A stretch of DNA of 7,042 nt from Halobacteriales archaeon (GTDB lineage Archaea; Thermoplasmatota; SW-10-69-26; JACQPN01; JAIVGT01), in NCBI GenBank assembly GCA_020201485.1, contig JAIVGT010000040.1:1-7042 (forward strand). Direction: 5' to 3'. The translations under genes were made by a program, and so were the position numbers. The notes under the pieces were generated by a model. The model had not been told where the DNA came from. It did no database searches and saw only the letters and a list, made by a program, of their open reading frames with translations. This document shows, in pieces, positions 1-5,455 of this stretch (positions are counted from its first letter, which is position 1; every line of letters starts with the position of its first letter).

Positions 1-1
1 G

Positions 2-352
2 TCCTGGACCTTCATCGTCCTCATCGACCTGTGCACAGTGCTGTTCCTGGTGTGGAACTTCGACTACGCGCTCAAGGTGCCGTTCTTCGGCCGGATGCTC
101 GCGTGGATCGAGCGCCGGGGGCACAACGCCGTGGAGCGCTACAAGTGGATCCGCCGCCTCGCCTTCTTCGGCCTGACCTTCTACGCCCTGCTCCCCCTGG
201 AGGGCACGGGCGCCATCGGCGGCAGCGTGGTCGGGAGGGCCATCGGGCTCAGCCCGTTCCGCACGTTCCTCGCCGTCGTGCTCGGCAGCATCATTCGCAC
301 GACGTACATCACGCTCTTCGCCCTCGGCCTGGTCAGCGCGCTCCATCTCTGA
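2..352 (+). CDS. Small multi-pass membrane protein, COG2426 / Sm_multidrug_ex family, 5' end missing
   Basis: The reading frame is open from base 2, so the gene begins before the window; the last 116 codons are visible and end in TGA. An internal GTG at 38 lies inside a hydrophobic segment and is unlikely to be the start. Seen: a hydrophobic helix at visible residues 1-18, a basic loop with RMLAWIERRGHNAVERYK (31-48), then hydrophobic segments near 52-66 and 86-113. The pattern of IERRG..AVERYK, followed by a Leu-Pro-rich segment and GTGAIGGS (68-75), then a Gly-Leu-Ser-Pro-Phe turn and a final helix, is what I know from the C-terminal half of the COG2426 family (PF06695, called 'putative small multidrug export protein'). 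That name is historical; transport activity is not well established, so the substrate is unknown. It acts in the cytoplasmic membrane. The PrsW protease gene follows 48 bases downstream on the same strand and may be co-transcribed. Confidence 0.72.
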   Translation, partial: SWTFIVLIDLCTVLFLVWNFDYALKVPFFGRMLAWIERRGHNAVERYKWIRRLAFFGLTFYALLPLEGTGAIGGSVVGRAIGLSPFRTFLAVVLGSIIRTTYITLFALGLVSALHL

Positions 353-364
353 CGGTCCATCCGC

Positions 365-373
365 AAGGTTCAT
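365..373 (+). promoter_or_regulatory. Weak TATA-like patch upstream of the PrsW gene
   Basis: The sequence AAGGTTCAT lies 28 to 36 bases before the GTG start at 401, in the 48-base gap after the preceding gene. It is only mildly AT-rich, but the position matches stronger islands in front of other genes in this window. The PrsW gene may instead be read through from the upstream membrane-protein gene. Confidence 0.2.
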
Positions 374-400
374 CGGCCTGCGCGGCGAACGCTCCCCGCC

Positions 401-1165
401 GTGGACCCGCTCCTCGTCGTGCTCGGGCTCGCCTTCCTCCCGCCGCTGCTCTACCTGGCCGGGCTGTGCCTCCGGCACCCGGGGCGGAGCGCGGGCGCCG
501 CGACCCTCGGCTTCCTCTACGGCGCGACCCTCAGCCTCCTCGTCCTCGCCGCGCTCTACGCGCTGCTGTTCGGAGCGGTCGGGGACCCCATCCGCGTGCT
601 CATGCAGGTCATCCCGGAGCGCGACATCGCGCGCGACGCGCGCCGCGACTTCGCCCTCATCGTCGTGCTTGCGCCCTTCGTCGAGGAGCTGGCGAAGGGC
701 TTCGGCGTGTGGCTGCTCGGCGGGCGCCTGCAGACCGGCCGCGACGGGCGCTTCCTCGGCGCGAGCGTGGGCCTGGGCTTCGCCGCGACGGAGACGTTCT
801 TCTACCTCGCCGCCGGCATCCTCGAGGCGGCGCAGGGCGACCCGGCCCTCGCCGGCGTGGCCATCGGCGTCTGGGTCCTGGCCGTCACGCGCGCTGTGAC
901 GAGCGCCCTCGTCCATCCCGCGGCGACCGGCCTCACCGGCATGGGCATCGGCCACGCGAAGGCCCGGGGTCGGAGCGTGCTGCGCGCCCTGCCCTGGTAC
1001 TTGGGCGCGGTCCTGCTCCACGGCGCGTACAACTACCTCGCCGGCTTCTTCCCCGACCTGGACGTAGGCGCGGGCCTGGTCCTCCCCCTCGGTCTGTTCG
1101 GGGCGTGGCTCTTGGCGAGCACGGCGTGGGGGGCGACGAAGCGCGGCGTGGCCGCCCGGTGGTGA
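401..1165 (+). CDS. PrsW-family intramembrane metalloprotease
   Basis: This 254-residue polytopic membrane protein fits the PrsW family (PF13367), integral-membrane metalloproteases related to the CPBP/Rce1-type group. Bacillus PrsW makes the first cut in the anti-sigma factor RsiW during envelope stress. Seen: hydrophobic helices near 4-23, 33-60, 84-95, 121-143, 150-172, 195-216 and 224-243. The metal-site motifs are present in order: EE at 95-96 within FVEELAKGF, FxxTE ending at E131 (FAATETFFY), H172 in VHPAATGLTG, and H207-x3-N211 in LLHGAYNY. No key residue appears to be missing. The start is GTG at 401, the first start after the previous stop that leaves a complete first helix; there is no Shine-Dalgarno sequence. 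The substrate cannot be read from the sequence. Many archaea have PrsW homologues without RsiW-type anti-sigma factors, and none is visible here. The neighbouring membrane protein and the two nearby lipoproteins suggest envelope maintenance, which is inference. Confidence 0.85.
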   Translation: MDPLLVVLGLAFLPPLLYLAGLCLRHPGRSAGAATLGFLYGATLSLLVLAALYALLFGAVGDPIRVLMQVIPERDIARDARRDFALIVVLAPFVEELAKGFGVWLLGGRLQTGRDGRFLGASVGLGFAATETFFYLAAGILEAAQGDPALAGVAIGVWVLAVTRAVTSALVHPAATGLTGMGIGHAKARGRSVLRALPWYLGAVLLHGAYNYLAGFFPDLDVGAGLVLPLGLFGAWLLASTAWGATKRGVAARW

Positions 1166-1209
1166 GCGGGACCGGGCCCGGCCCCGGCGAAGGGACGAGG
1201 CGGCCGCGT

Positions 1210-1220
1210 GAAACTTCAAG
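1210..1220 (+). promoter_or_regulatory. Putative archaeal TATA-like element for the Asp-box lipoprotein gene
   Basis: GAAACTTCAAG is an AT-rich island in an otherwise almost purely G/C spacer, 25 to 35 bases before the ATG at 1245. That is the position expected of an archaeal TATA box driving a leaderless transcript. No Shine-Dalgarno sequence occurs before the ATG (the bases are TTCGCTCGCCTG). The preceding part of the spacer contains the GC palindrome CCGGGCCCGG at 1172-1181, of unknown meaning. Confidence 0.45.
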
Positions 1221-1244
1221 CCAGCCTCGGCCTTCGCTCGCCTG

Positions 1245-3083
1245 ATGCGCGTCCGCACCGCCTGCCTCCTGCTGGCCCTGACCGTCCCGGTCCTGGCCGG
1301 CTGCATCAGCACAAGCCAGCAGCCCCTGACCCCGGGGGGCGCGGGCAACCTGCCCAGCCTGGCCGACCTCGGCGCGCAGGAAGCCACGAAGGTCCTCGAC
1401 CAGGGCCCGATGCGCACGTTCGTCTGGGACGCGGTGAGCGACGTCGGGGCCCGTGGCCCACTCGTCGCCGGCGCGCTCCCCGGAGGTGCCACGTGGACGT
1501 GGCAGCGCACGTTCGAGGTGGACCGCCGCCTCGGCTACGTGGACCTGCAGCTCAACTACACGGGCGACGGCAACGCCAACCTCATCTCCTTCGTCGTGGA
1601 CGACCTGGGCAGGACGCAGTGCGGCGGCGCGGGGTTCAGCGCGCCCAAGGGCTGCACCGCCCCCGTGCCGGACAACCTCACGGCGAAGAAGAGCTGGGTG
1701 CTGCGCGTCCAGACGGGCTTCCCGCTGAGCGAGCCGGGCATGCCGTTCCGTGCCAGCGTCACGCTCCACCCGCGCGCCCACCTGCCGGTGAGCGACCCGC
1801 TCGCCGGCGTCGACAAGGCCATCGTCTTCCGCGTGAGCGACACCACCGCGCCCGGCTCGGAGCCGAACGTGGGCGTGCTCGCCGATGGCACCATCTTCGC
1901 TCAGCAGGGCCTGTCCACGATGCGCAGCAAGGACGACGGCAAGACGTGGCAGGACGTCAGCCCGCCGACCACCGCCCAGGCCAGCGCCGACCCCATGCTC
2001 TTCGTCGAGCCGCACTCGAACACCGTGTACGTGGACCAGCTCTACGTGGCGTGCAGCGTCCTCGCCTGGAGCACGGACGCGGGCCAGACCTGGCTCACGA
2101 ACCCGGCGGCGTGCGGCAACCCGGGCGATGACCACCAGAAGATCGCCGCCGGCCCCAACCCCCTCGGCCTGCCGGCGAACGCCGTGTATTACGCGCACAG
2201 CAGCTTCGCCCAGGGCGTGTGGGTCTCGCACAGCTACGACGGCGGCCTGACGTTCGTGACGAGCCCGGTCGTGGGCGTGACCGATGGCCGGAGCTACGAC
2301 AACACCGGCCACGTCCTCGCCGACCGCAAAGGGAACGTGTACGACCCCCTCTACATGTGCGACAGCGGCGGCTACATGGGCCTCGGCGTGAGCCACGACT
2401 TCGGCCAGACGTTCAGCTTCGTCGAGGTGGACCAGGAGAAGGGCGGCCCGAGCGCGAACGGCTGCTACGACCCCGACCCGGGCATCGCCGTGGACACGGA
2501 TGGCACGGTGTACATGGCCTACACCCGTCCGAGCGGCGTGAAGCTCACCTTCAGCAAGGACCAGGGCGCGACGTGGAGCGCGCCGGTGCGCGTCTCGCTC
2601 CCCAGCCAGCTCAGCTGGGTGCACGTGGACGCCATCGCCGGCGACCCGGGGAAGGTCGCCATCGCCTACCGCGCCACGAGCGACTCGGCGAAGGGGCCCG
2701 ATGACGCCGACGGCTTCGCCGCCTGGTACATGTACGTGGCGTTCGTGGAGAACGCTGCGAGCGCGAGCCCGACGGTGCGCGTCGGCATGGTCAGCCCGCC
2801 CGGCGACCCGGAGCAGCGCGGCCAGGTGTGCACGACGGGCGTCGCGTGCGTGGGCGGCTCGCGCAACCTGCTCGACTTCATCGACATCGCGGTCGGGCCC
2901 ACCGGCCGCGTGTACACCGTGTACACCGACGGCTGCAAGCAGACCTGCGTCACGCCCGCGGATTCCCGCGCGCGCCTCGGCCTCGTCGGCATCGAGGAAC
3001 AAGGGCCCAGGCTGTTCGCGGACAAGGCCCCGTGGGCGGCGCAGGGTGCGGGGACGGAGTCCCTCCTGACGACGCTTTCCTGA
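1245..3083 (+). CDS. Secreted lipoprotein with Asp-box (sialidase/BNR-type) beta-propeller
   Basis: This 612-residue protein starts with a Sec-type signal peptide (hydrophobic from about 5 to 18) and the lipobox LAGC, with Cys20 as probable lipid anchor. A low-complexity spacer (about 21-65) leads to a beta-rich domain (about 70-185) and then a propeller (about 190-600). Five Asp-boxes (S-x-D-x-G-x-T-W/F) are visible: 228-235, 276-283, 330-337, 383-390 and 437-444, spaced 48-54 residues, one per blade. A sixth blade-like stretch near 540-570 lacks a clear box. Asp-boxes are structural turns shared by sialidases, other glycosidases, Vps10 and many non-enzymatic surface proteins, so they show fold rather than activity; I do not see the sialidase FRIP motif or a convincing arginine triad. 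Ten exported cysteines fall in five close pairs (126/137, 270/290, 372/407, 529/535, 564/568), suggesting disulfides outside the cell. Two sequons occur (NYT, NLT). Adhesion, glycan binding or hydrolysis are all possible. ATG is chosen because it places the signal peptide at the N-terminus. Confidence 0.82.
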   Translation: MRVRTACLLLALTVPVLAGCISTSQQPLTPGGAGNLPSLADLGAQEATKVLDQGPMRTFVWDAVSDVGARGPLVAGALPGGATWTWQRTFEVDRRLGYVDLQLNYTGDGNANLISFVVDDLGRTQCGGAGFSAPKGCTAPVPDNLTAKKSWVLRVQTGFPLSEPGMPFRASVTLHPRAHLPVSDPLAGVDKAIVFRVSDTTAPGSEPNVGVLADGTIFAQQGLSTMRSKDDGKTWQDVSPPTTAQASADPMLFVEPHSNTVYVDQLYVACSVLAWSTDAGQTWLTNPAACGNPGDDHQKIAAGPNPLGLPANAVYYAHSSFAQGVWVSHSYDGGLTFVTSPVVGVTDGRSYDNTGHVLADRKGNVYDPLYMCDSGGYMGLGVSHDFGQTFSFVEVDQEKGGPSANGCYDPDPGIAVDTDGTVYMAYTRPSGVKLTFSKDQGATWSAPVRVSLPSQLSWVHVDAIAGDPGKVAIAYRATSDSAKGPDDADGFAAWYMYVAFVENAASASPTVRVGMVSPPGDPEQRGQVCTTGVACVGGSRNLLDFIDIAVGPTGRVYTVYTDGCKQTCVTPADSRARLGLVGIEEQGPRLFADKAPWAAQGAGTESLLTTLS

Positions 3084-3088
3084 GCAGG

Positions 3089-3095
3089 CTACAAG
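3089..3095 (+). promoter_or_regulatory. TATA-like patch upstream of the 37-residue ORF
   Basis: CTACAAG lies 25 to 31 bases before the GTG at 3120, just after the stop codon of the Asp-box lipoprotein gene. Position and composition match the islands before other genes in the window. It is short, so the call is tentative. Confidence 0.3.
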
Positions 3096-3119
3096 GCCGC
3101 CCAGAGGCAAGACCGAGCC

Positions 3120-3233
3120 GTGCTCCCTGCCGGCCTGGGCTTCGCCCTGCTCACCCTGCTCTGCAGCAGCCCCGACACGTGCCTGGCGAGCCTGGTGCTG
3201 AAGGTCGTGGGCTGCCTGCTCGGGCGCTGCTGA
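3120..3233 (+). CDS. Small hydrophobic four-cysteine protein (37 residues), hypothetical
   Basis: A GTG-started frame of 37 codons ends in TGA at 3231-3233, in the gap between two convergent lipoprotein genes. The product begins MLPAGLGFALLTLLCSS, continues PDTCLASLVLKVVGCLLGRC, and is mostly hydrophobic, with cysteines at 15, 21, 32 and 37 (the last residue). Evidence that it is real: 36 of 37 sense codons end in G or C, while the second codon position is only about half G/C. That phase contrast is typical of a coding frame for a hydrophobic protein in a GC-rich genome and not of a uniform GC-rich spacer. A TATA-like CTACAAG sits 25-31 bases before the GTG. I recognise no family. Two short hydrophobic segments (about 2-15 and 20-34) joined by a Ser-Ser-Pro-Asp turn could form a membrane hairpin, with cysteines near the turn and C-terminus available for disulfides or metal. 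Alternatives are a chance ORF or a leader-type peptide. It could be co-expressed with the upstream lipoprotein, whose stop is 36 bases before. Confidence 0.5.
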   Translation: MLPAGLGFALLTLLCSSPDTCLASLVLKVVGCLLGRC

Positions 3234-3282
3234 GCGCGTGGAGGCCGAGCGGCTGCCCGCGAGCCGCGGAGCCGGAACGCGC
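3234..3282 (+). other. Nested inverted repeats between convergent genes, possible terminator or RNA stem
   Basis: Immediately after the small ORF, GCGGCT (3249-3254) and AGCCGC (3262-3267) form a perfect 6-bp stem with a 7-base loop. This sits inside a wider pair GCGCGT (3234-3239) and ACGCGC (3277-3282). There is no T-tract on either side, so it is not a typical terminator. In DNA this rich in G and C, such short arms arise by chance fairly often. It lies where transcripts from both directions should end. Confidence 0.2.
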
Positions 3283-3293
3283 CCCGCTGCCCC

Positions 3294-4301
3294 TCAGCGC
3301 AGGTCGGCGTAGGTGAGCTGCTCGTCCGTGGTCGAGCCGTCGTCCTTCTCCGTGTGCACCTTCACCGTGTCGCGCACGACCTCGGCGTACCAGTAATCCA
3401 CGTGGTTCGCGCGCTGGAACGCGCCGAAGCTGGTGGTGATGTCGGCGTGCAGCTTCCACGCCTCCACGCTGCACCCGCAGAGGGGCAGGGCGAGGTGCTC
3501 CTGCCCCACGACCTTGACCTCGCCCACGTACCGGCTGCTGAACGGCCCGGCCTCGCTCTGGTAGGCGGTGTCGAAGCCGTAGGTCCAGTTCTTGCCCGCC
3601 CAGAGCGGGAACCGGTACAGCTCCGTGACCCAGCCGGTGGCGTTCACGTGGTCGAGCCCGTCGCGGGTCATGTTGTCGATGCTCAGGCTGGCGCTCTGGC
3701 CGTCGGTGGTGGTCTGCGTGGCGTTCACCGTGTACACGGGCACGCCGGCCACGGCGCGGTCGACGGCAGTGACGTTGCGCCAATCGTAGTACTCGCCCGT
3801 GACCTGCCCGTTGCGGTCCCGCTGCGCGCCGTAGTAGATGTGGCTGTCCCCGACGTGCCACGTGGGCAGCGGCGCGTTCGGTGTCGGGATGGCCGGCGGG
3901 CTTCCCGTGCCGTTCGGGAGCGTGGTGTTGGGTCCCGTGGCGTTGCCGCCCGTCGCGTTGCCCCCCGTGCTGTTCCCGGGCGCCGTGGTGTTCGCGGGCG
4001 GCTTCGTCGTGTTCGTCGTGTTGCCGAGCGGGGGCAGCGTCGTGTTCGACGAGCCGTTCCCCGACGGAGGCGTGGTCGTGTTGCCGCCGGGCATCGTCAT
4101 GTTCGGCAAGGACATGTTGCCCGGGCCGTTCCCCGGCGTGCTCTCGACCTGCGTGCCGTTGACGAAGATGCCCGCCTTGTCCTTCGGCGGCTGGGGCGTC
4201 TCGCCGATGAAGATGCCATCGTCGCCGGTGTCGGCGGGGGGCGGCGTGGTGCAGCCGGCAAGGGCGAGCGTGAGCAGCAGCAGGCCGACGAAGGCGCGCA
4301 T
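3294..4301 (-). CDS. Secreted lipoprotein with sequon-dense Asn/Thr/Gly/Pro stalk and C-terminal beta-rich domain
   Basis: This 335-residue protein has a signal peptide (about 3-16) and lipobox LAGC at 14-17, with Cys17 as probable lipid anchor. Residues 18-47 are acidic and Pro-rich and contain a near-repeat, GIFIGET (29-35) and GIFVNGT (44-50). Residues 48-137 are a disordered Asn/Thr/Gly/Pro/Ser stalk with 14 N-X-S/T sequons, at N48, 62, 67, 74, 82, 86, 94, 97, 104, 110, 115, 120, 125 and 130. A folded, probably beta-rich domain follows (about 145-335) with five more sequons (N176, 193, 210, 220, 238). It contains the opening motif TWHVGDSHIYY, the motif FPLWAGKNWTY (231-241) and an LCGC motif (274-277). 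'PL..GK.W.Y' segments are common in archaeal surface lipoproteins of unknown function as I know them; I cannot name a family. The layout suggests a domain held away from the membrane on a heavily glycosylated stalk. ATG is chosen because it gives an intact signal peptide; there is no Shine-Dalgarno sequence. The gene has its own promoter-like palindrome. Confidence 0.8.
   Translation of the reverse strand: MRAFVGLLLLTLALAGCTTPPPADTGDDGIFIGETPQPPKDKAGIFVNGTQVESTPGNGPGNMSLPNMTMPGGNTTTPPSGNGSSNTTLPPLGNTTNTTKPPANTTAPGNSTGGNATGGNATGPNTTLPNGTGSPPAIPTPNAPLPTWHVGDSHIYYGAQRDRNGQVTGEYYDWRNVTAVDRAVAGVPVYTVNATQTTTDGQSASLSIDNMTRDGLDHVNATGWVTELYRFPLWAGKNWTYGFDTAYQSEAGPFSSRYVGEVKVVGQEHLALPLCGCSVEAWKLHADITTSFGAFQRANHVDYWYAEVVRDTVKVHTEKDDGSTTDEQLTYADLR
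3891..4160 (-). repeat. Degenerate coding repeat for the glycosylation stalk
   Basis: This DNA encodes residues 48-137 of the stalk lipoprotein. It consists of loosely repeated 12-30 base units of the type Gly/Pro-Asn-Thr-Thr or Gly-Gly-Asn-Ala-Thr. Adjacent near-identical units include GGNAT GGNAT (113-122) and GNTT NTT (93-99). The units are not uniform in length, so it looks like a protein-level low-complexity region grown by slippage and duplication, not a true tandem satellite. Stalk length may vary between related strains. Confidence 0.6.
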
Positions 4302-4323
4302 CCGGGCGTGGCGATGCGCTCCC

Positions 4324-4337
4324 GGCCCTTAAGGGCC
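4324..4337 (-). promoter_or_regulatory. 14-bp perfect palindrome in the promoter of the stalk lipoprotein gene
   Basis: GGCCCTTAAGGGCC is a perfect palindrome. Its AT core CTTAAG (4328-4333) lies 27 to 32 bases upstream of the ATG at 4301 on the minus strand. That is where an archaeal TATA box for a leaderless mRNA is expected, so it is probably the core promoter. The symmetric G/C arms could be a regulator site overlapping it. It has no loop, which argues against a terminator for the MTHFR-like gene ending at 4367. Confidence 0.45.
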
Positions 4338-4366
4338 TCGTCCTCCACCCGCGTGACAAGGGGCGC

Positions 4367-5308
4367 TCAGCGCTTGCCGGCCAGGGCCTTGTTGCGCACC
4401 TCGGCGAGCGCGCCGAGCATGGCCTCGAGGTAGGGCAGGTTCTGCGTGCCCAGGCCCTCCGCGGTGATGCCGGTGGGGATGCCGGCCTGGATGGCGTGGC
4501 GCAGAAGCTGCTCCACGTTCTCCGCGGCGACGCGGATGCTCTCGTCGAACGGGCTGCGCGCCGTGCTGATGCGCAGCCAGTTGCGCAGGGCCAGCTCCTG
4601 GGCCGCCGGGTGCTCTGCCGGGGGGAAGACCTCGAAGTACTCGAAGTCCTCGCGCGCCACCTCCACGTCCACGACCGGGGCCACGTTCCAGAGGATGGTG
4701 GGCGGGGTGAGGTCCTCCTTCGAGCACAGCTTGGCCACGTCGCTCACCAGCTCCACGCCGCTGCGCGGCTCGAGCATGACCTGGCTGATGGCGAAGCTGC
4801 AGCCGGCCTCGACCTTCTTCATCAGGCGGCGCGCCTCGGCGTGCCGCCAGGGGATGCTGATGCAGCCGGTGGTGACGAGGTCGTGGTAGCGGTTCTGCGC
4901 GTAGATGAGAGCCTCCTTCGGGTGCGGGCCCTTCACCGGGAACTTCTCCGTGCTTGCGCCCACGTACACCTGGTTGCGCAGGCCCATCTTCATCGTCTCG
5001 TCGAGCCAGAGGCGGAAGCCGTCTTGCCCCTGGTGCACGACGACGTTGCACACGACCTGCGGCTTGCCCGTGGCCTCCTGCAGGCGCAGCGCGAACGGCC
5101 GGTTGTCGCCGTACTTGTTGCGGAACCTGCCGCGCTCGTTGCCCTCCCACACGTCGTACACGACCACGCCGTCGACGTCCGGCATGGACCGGATGAGCTG
5201 GACGGTCTGCTGCGTGACCTCCTCCCGGCGCTTGGCCGGGGCCCGCTTCATGGGCGGGGTGGTGCCGAGGAGGAGGGGCAAGGGCTTGCCGAGGAACCCG
5301 GGGAGCAT
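4367..5308 (-). CDS. Methylenetetrahydrofolate reductase-like TIM-barrel protein (short, mycobacterial-type)
   Basis: This 313-residue soluble protein has the length and motif order I associate with short, divergent MTHFR homologues such as those of actinobacteria. MTHFR reduces 5,10-methylene-tetrahydrofolate to the 5-methyl form for methionine synthesis. Seen: an N-terminal strand PLLLGTTPPMK (11-21) resembling the family's PP-K opening, then DGVVVYDVWEGNERGR (46-61). After that come GLRNQVYVGAST (109-120) where the family has its Gly-Asp or Val-Gly loop, GPHPKEALIYAQ (127-138), TGCISIPWRHAEARRLMKKV (147-166), EAGCSFAISQVML (167-179), and near the end AGIPTGITAEGLGTQN (275-290). The glutamate that lies just before the Pro-Pro in canonical MetF is not seen, so flavin-dependent activity is not assured. 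It may act on tetrahydromethanopterin or another C1 carrier, or be a different TIM-barrel enzyme. There is no signal peptide or membrane segment. ATG at 5308 has no Shine-Dalgarno sequence but an AT island 30-40 bases upstream. It is divergent from a methyltransferase gene. Confidence 0.55.
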   Translation of the reverse strand: MLPGFLGKPLPLLLGTTPPMKRAPAKRREEVTQQTVQLIRSMPDVDGVVVYDVWEGNERGRFRNKYGDNRPFALRLQEATGKPQVVCNVVVHQGQDGFRLWLDETMKMGLRNQVYVGASTEKFPVKGPHPKEALIYAQNRYHDLVTTGCISIPWRHAEARRLMKKVEAGCSFAISQVMLEPRSGVELVSDVAKLCSKEDLTPPTILWNVAPVVDVEVAREDFEYFEVFPPAEHPAAQELALRNWLRISTARSPFDESIRVAAENVEQLLRHAIQAGIPTGITAEGLGTQNLPYLEAMLGALAEVRNKALAGKR

Positions 5309-5337
5309 CGTGGTGCCCAGCGGTAGCGTGCACGCGG

Positions 5338-5348
5338 TATCATAGTTT
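5338..5348 (-). promoter_or_regulatory. TATA-like element for the MTHFR-like gene
   Basis: On the minus strand this reads AAACTATGATA, one of the most AT-rich runs in the window, 30 to 40 bases upstream of the ATG at 5308. It would place transcription start about 5-10 bases before the ATG, giving a very short leader. Confidence 0.5.
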
Positions 5349-5370
5349 GGGTCCGGGGCGATGCGTGCGG

Positions 5371-5377
5371 GTTATCG
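5371..5377 (+). promoter_or_regulatory. Weak TATA-like patch on the methyltransferase side of the divergent spacer
   Basis: GTTATCG sits 25 to 31 bases before a GTG at 5402 and about 80 bases before the preferred ATG at 5456. It may drive the methyltransferase gene, either leaderless from the GTG or with a leader of about 54 bases to the ATG. Confidence 0.3.
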
Positions 5378-5455
5378 CGTGCCGCCAGCGCGGGCTGGTC
5401 GGTGCGGTTCCGCGCGGGGCGAACCGTCATGCCGGGACCCCGCCATGGCCGGGCG

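Noticed and set aside
1172..1181. Palindrome CCGGGCCCGG after the PrsW stop codon
   Set aside because: A pure G/C palindrome of 10 bases is easily produced by chance in this composition, and there is no loop or T-tract to make it a terminator.
31..1245. A 404-codon plus-strand frame spanning the first two genes
   Set aside because: It is Arg/Pro/Gly-rich shadow sequence in a different frame from the membrane protein and the PrsW protease, which have recognisable motifs.
933..3110. A 725-codon open frame on the minus strand opposite the PrsW and Asp-box genes
   Set aside because: Its translation is Arg/Ala/His/Val-rich low-complexity sequence with no domain, and the opposite strand carries clear families. 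Long stop-free antisense frames are expected in GC-rich DNA.
3895..4160. Possible CRISPR or tandem repeat array in the GTG/TTG-rich stretch
   Set aside because: The repetition is irregular in unit length and lies within a coding frame for an Asn-Thr stalk; there are no constant repeats with unique spacers.
3151..5333. Long minus-strand and plus-strand frames overlapping the stalk lipoprotein and MTHFR-like genes
   Set aside because: They are compositionally biased shadow frames (His/Arg/Ala-rich) without signal peptides or motifs; the chosen frames have a lipobox, sequons or family motifs.
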